From Desulfurococcales archaeon (GTDB lineage: Archaea > Thermoproteota > Thermoprotei_A > Sulfolobales > NBVN01): a DNA stretch of 6,432 nt. A program made the translations under genes and the position numbers. This document shows, in pieces, positions 5,798 through 6,432 of the stretch (position 1 is the stretch's first letter; every line of letters begins with the position of its first letter). The stretch covers positions 1 through 6,432 of the forward strand of contig JAGGUC010000100.1 in NCBI GenBank assembly GCA_021158735.1, in the 5' to 3' direction. Below the pieces are notes generated by a model, which saw only the letters and a list, made by a program, of their open reading frames with translations, did not search any database and was not told the origin of the DNA.

Positions 5798-5832
5798 GAC
5801 CTTACGACTGCGTAGTGTAGCTTGGGGAACGC

Positions 5833-5840
5833 CTTTTAAG
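5833..5840 (+). promoter_or_regulatory. TATA box of the small protein/comB operon
   Basis: CTTTTAAG is a good crenarchaeal TATA match. Its centre lies about 27 bases before 5863-5865, giving a leader of 0-8 bases depending on whether GTG 5865 or ATG 5871 is used. Confidence 0.5.
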
Positions 5841-5870
5841 TATTAAGTAATTGATGTTCGGGCTGTGGGA

Positions 5871-6128
5871 ATGGGGAGTAAGAGTTACGTGTGTGACAAA
5901 CCACCATGTATTCACGTAGTTGTTGACTGGAGGAGGAAGGTATTTGCTGTATTCTTTGAGGACTCTCTAGGTAACATAGTTCAGATTCCGTCAAGTAGGT
6001 TAGTGGATGCTTGCAGGAAGGTTGAGGAATTACTTAAGAAAAGAGTTAGGGAAGCTACGGGGGATTTAATCGATGAGTTAGCTGAGGAATTCTTAGGTGC
6101 TGAACTAATTGAGGAGTGTGAGGAGTAA
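5871..6128 (+). CDS. Small cysteine-containing protein of unknown function
   Basis: I do not recognise this family. From ATG 5871 it has 85 residues; GTG 5865, two codons upstream, is equally compatible with the TATA spacing. An N-terminal C-D-K-P-P-C motif (Cys8 and Cys13) precedes a probable beta hairpin (IHVVVDWRRKVFAVFFEDSLGNIVQIP), then two helices (about 43-62 and 63-78) ending in an acidic tail. Two more cysteines lie at about 48 and 83. There is no membrane segment or signal, so it is probably cytoplasmic. The cysteine pair could bind metal or form a disulfide, but no full four-cysteine zinc motif is evident. Its stop TAA sits between the GAGGAG site and ATG of the comB-like gene, so the two are in one operon. 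It may assist that enzyme or be an unrelated passenger. Confidence 0.72.
   Translation: MGSKSYVCDKPPCIHVVVDWRRKVFAVFFEDSLGNIVQIPSSRLVDACRKVEELLKKRVREATGDLIDELAEEFLGAELIEECEE
6120..6125 (+). promoter_or_regulatory. Shine-Dalgarno site of the comB-like gene
   Basis: GAGGAG lies 6 bases before ATG 6132, within the last codons of the upstream gene. It fixes the start and indicates translation from a polycistronic mRNA. Confidence 0.6.
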
Positions 6129-6131
6129 CTT

Positions 6132-6432
6132 ATGAAGATTTATGCAGGCTTTTTTAAGAATACCTTAGACCTCTACCCTGCTGATGTCTACGTAGTTGTT
6201 GATGTATTGAGGTTCTCAACCACAACATCTGTAGCGCTTGAGCTGGGTGTTAAGGAGATATATGTCTATGCTGACTTAAGTCAGGCTATAATAGCTGCTG
6301 GAGATCTTAAGGCACCATTAATAGCTGAGGTGGAGGGCTTTAAGCCTGCTGAGGCGGACTTAGATAACTCACCTATTGAGGTAATCAAGTACTTTAGTGC
6401 GGAGAAACCTGAAAAAGCAGTCATTAGGACTA
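6132..6432 (+). CDS. comB: ComB-family 2-phosphosulfolactate phosphatase-like protein, N-terminal part (cut by right edge)
   Basis: The first 100 residues are visible, with no stop before the window ends. Family motifs are V-V-D-V-L-R-F-S-T-T (22-31), a helix and strand (ALELGVKEIYVYAD), A-E-V-E-G-F (65-70), L-D-N-S-P-I-E-V (77-84), and the start of the next strand (KAVIRT), where the family usually continues into a T-N-G-T segment. ComB hydrolyses 2-phosphosulfolactate in the coenzyme M pathway of methanogens, using Mg2+. Homologues also occur in organisms without methanogenesis, where the substrate is often unproven. No other coenzyme M genes (comA, comC, comDE) are visible here, so the family call is firm but the reaction is inferred. 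It is the second gene of the operon behind the small cysteine-containing protein, 3 bases after its stop, and divergent from the MetE-like pair. Confidence 0.85.
   Translation, partial: MKIYAGFFKNTLDLYPADVYVVVDVLRFSTTTSVALELGVKEIYVYADLSQAIIAAGDLKAPLIAEVEGFKPAEADLDNSPIEVIKYFSAEKPEKAVIRT

Noticed and set aside
1..6432. Defence system, CRISPR array or mobile element
   Set aside because: No spaced repeats, transposase, integrase, nuclease or toxin-antitoxin motifs were seen; the winged-helix/membrane pair alone is not enough.

Overview
The window looks like chromosomal DNA of a thermophilic archaeon of the Thermoproteota (Crenarchaeota). No marker gene fixes the genus. The reasons are: TATA boxes about 26 bases ahead of start codons (apparently leaderless genes) beside GGTGA/GAGGAG Shine-Dalgarno sites inside operons; frequent GTG starts; a TtuA/Ncs6-type thiolase beside a ubiquitin-like sulfur carrier; a methionine synthase split into two adjacent genes, as in Sulfolobales; and a ComB-type phosphatase. 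The window is gene-dense, with no gene-free stretch above about 100 bases. I see no tRNA, rRNA, CRISPR array or mobile element.

Left part (1-2282, minus strand). A GT-C membrane glycosyltransferase (687-2282) is followed by a 68-residue ubiquitin-like protein ending in Gly-Gly (382-588). That gene overlaps the start of a TtuA/Ncs6 tRNA 2-thiolation enzyme, which runs off the left edge. The last two form an obvious functional pair: sulfur is activated on the Gly-Gly tail of the carrier and used by the PP-loop enzyme to thiolate tRNA.

Middle part (2338-3708, plus strand). An unrecognised, charged, helical protein diverges from the glycosyltransferase. It is followed by a two-gene unit: a coiled-coil plus winged-helix DNA-binding protein, and a small single-pass membrane protein joined by an ATGA overlap. 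An inverted repeat, TTACA-CCC-TGTAA, lies at the expected transcription start of this unit and is a plausible operator.

Right part (3711-6432). On the minus strand, an N-terminal-domain-like MetE protein (4747-5769) is followed by a C-terminal-domain-like MetE protein (3711-4742). The C-terminal half keeps the fold motifs but appears to lack both zinc-ligand cysteines of methionine synthase. This is the most unusual point in the window. Diverging from this pair on the plus strand are a small cysteine-containing protein of unknown function and the start of a ComB family (2-phosphosulfolactate phosphatase-like) gene cut by the right edge. The divergent promoters lie in a 95-100 base gap, and a 9-base inverted repeat, TGGGGAGTA, covers both start codons.

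Functions are inferred from motifs read by eye; no database search was possible.
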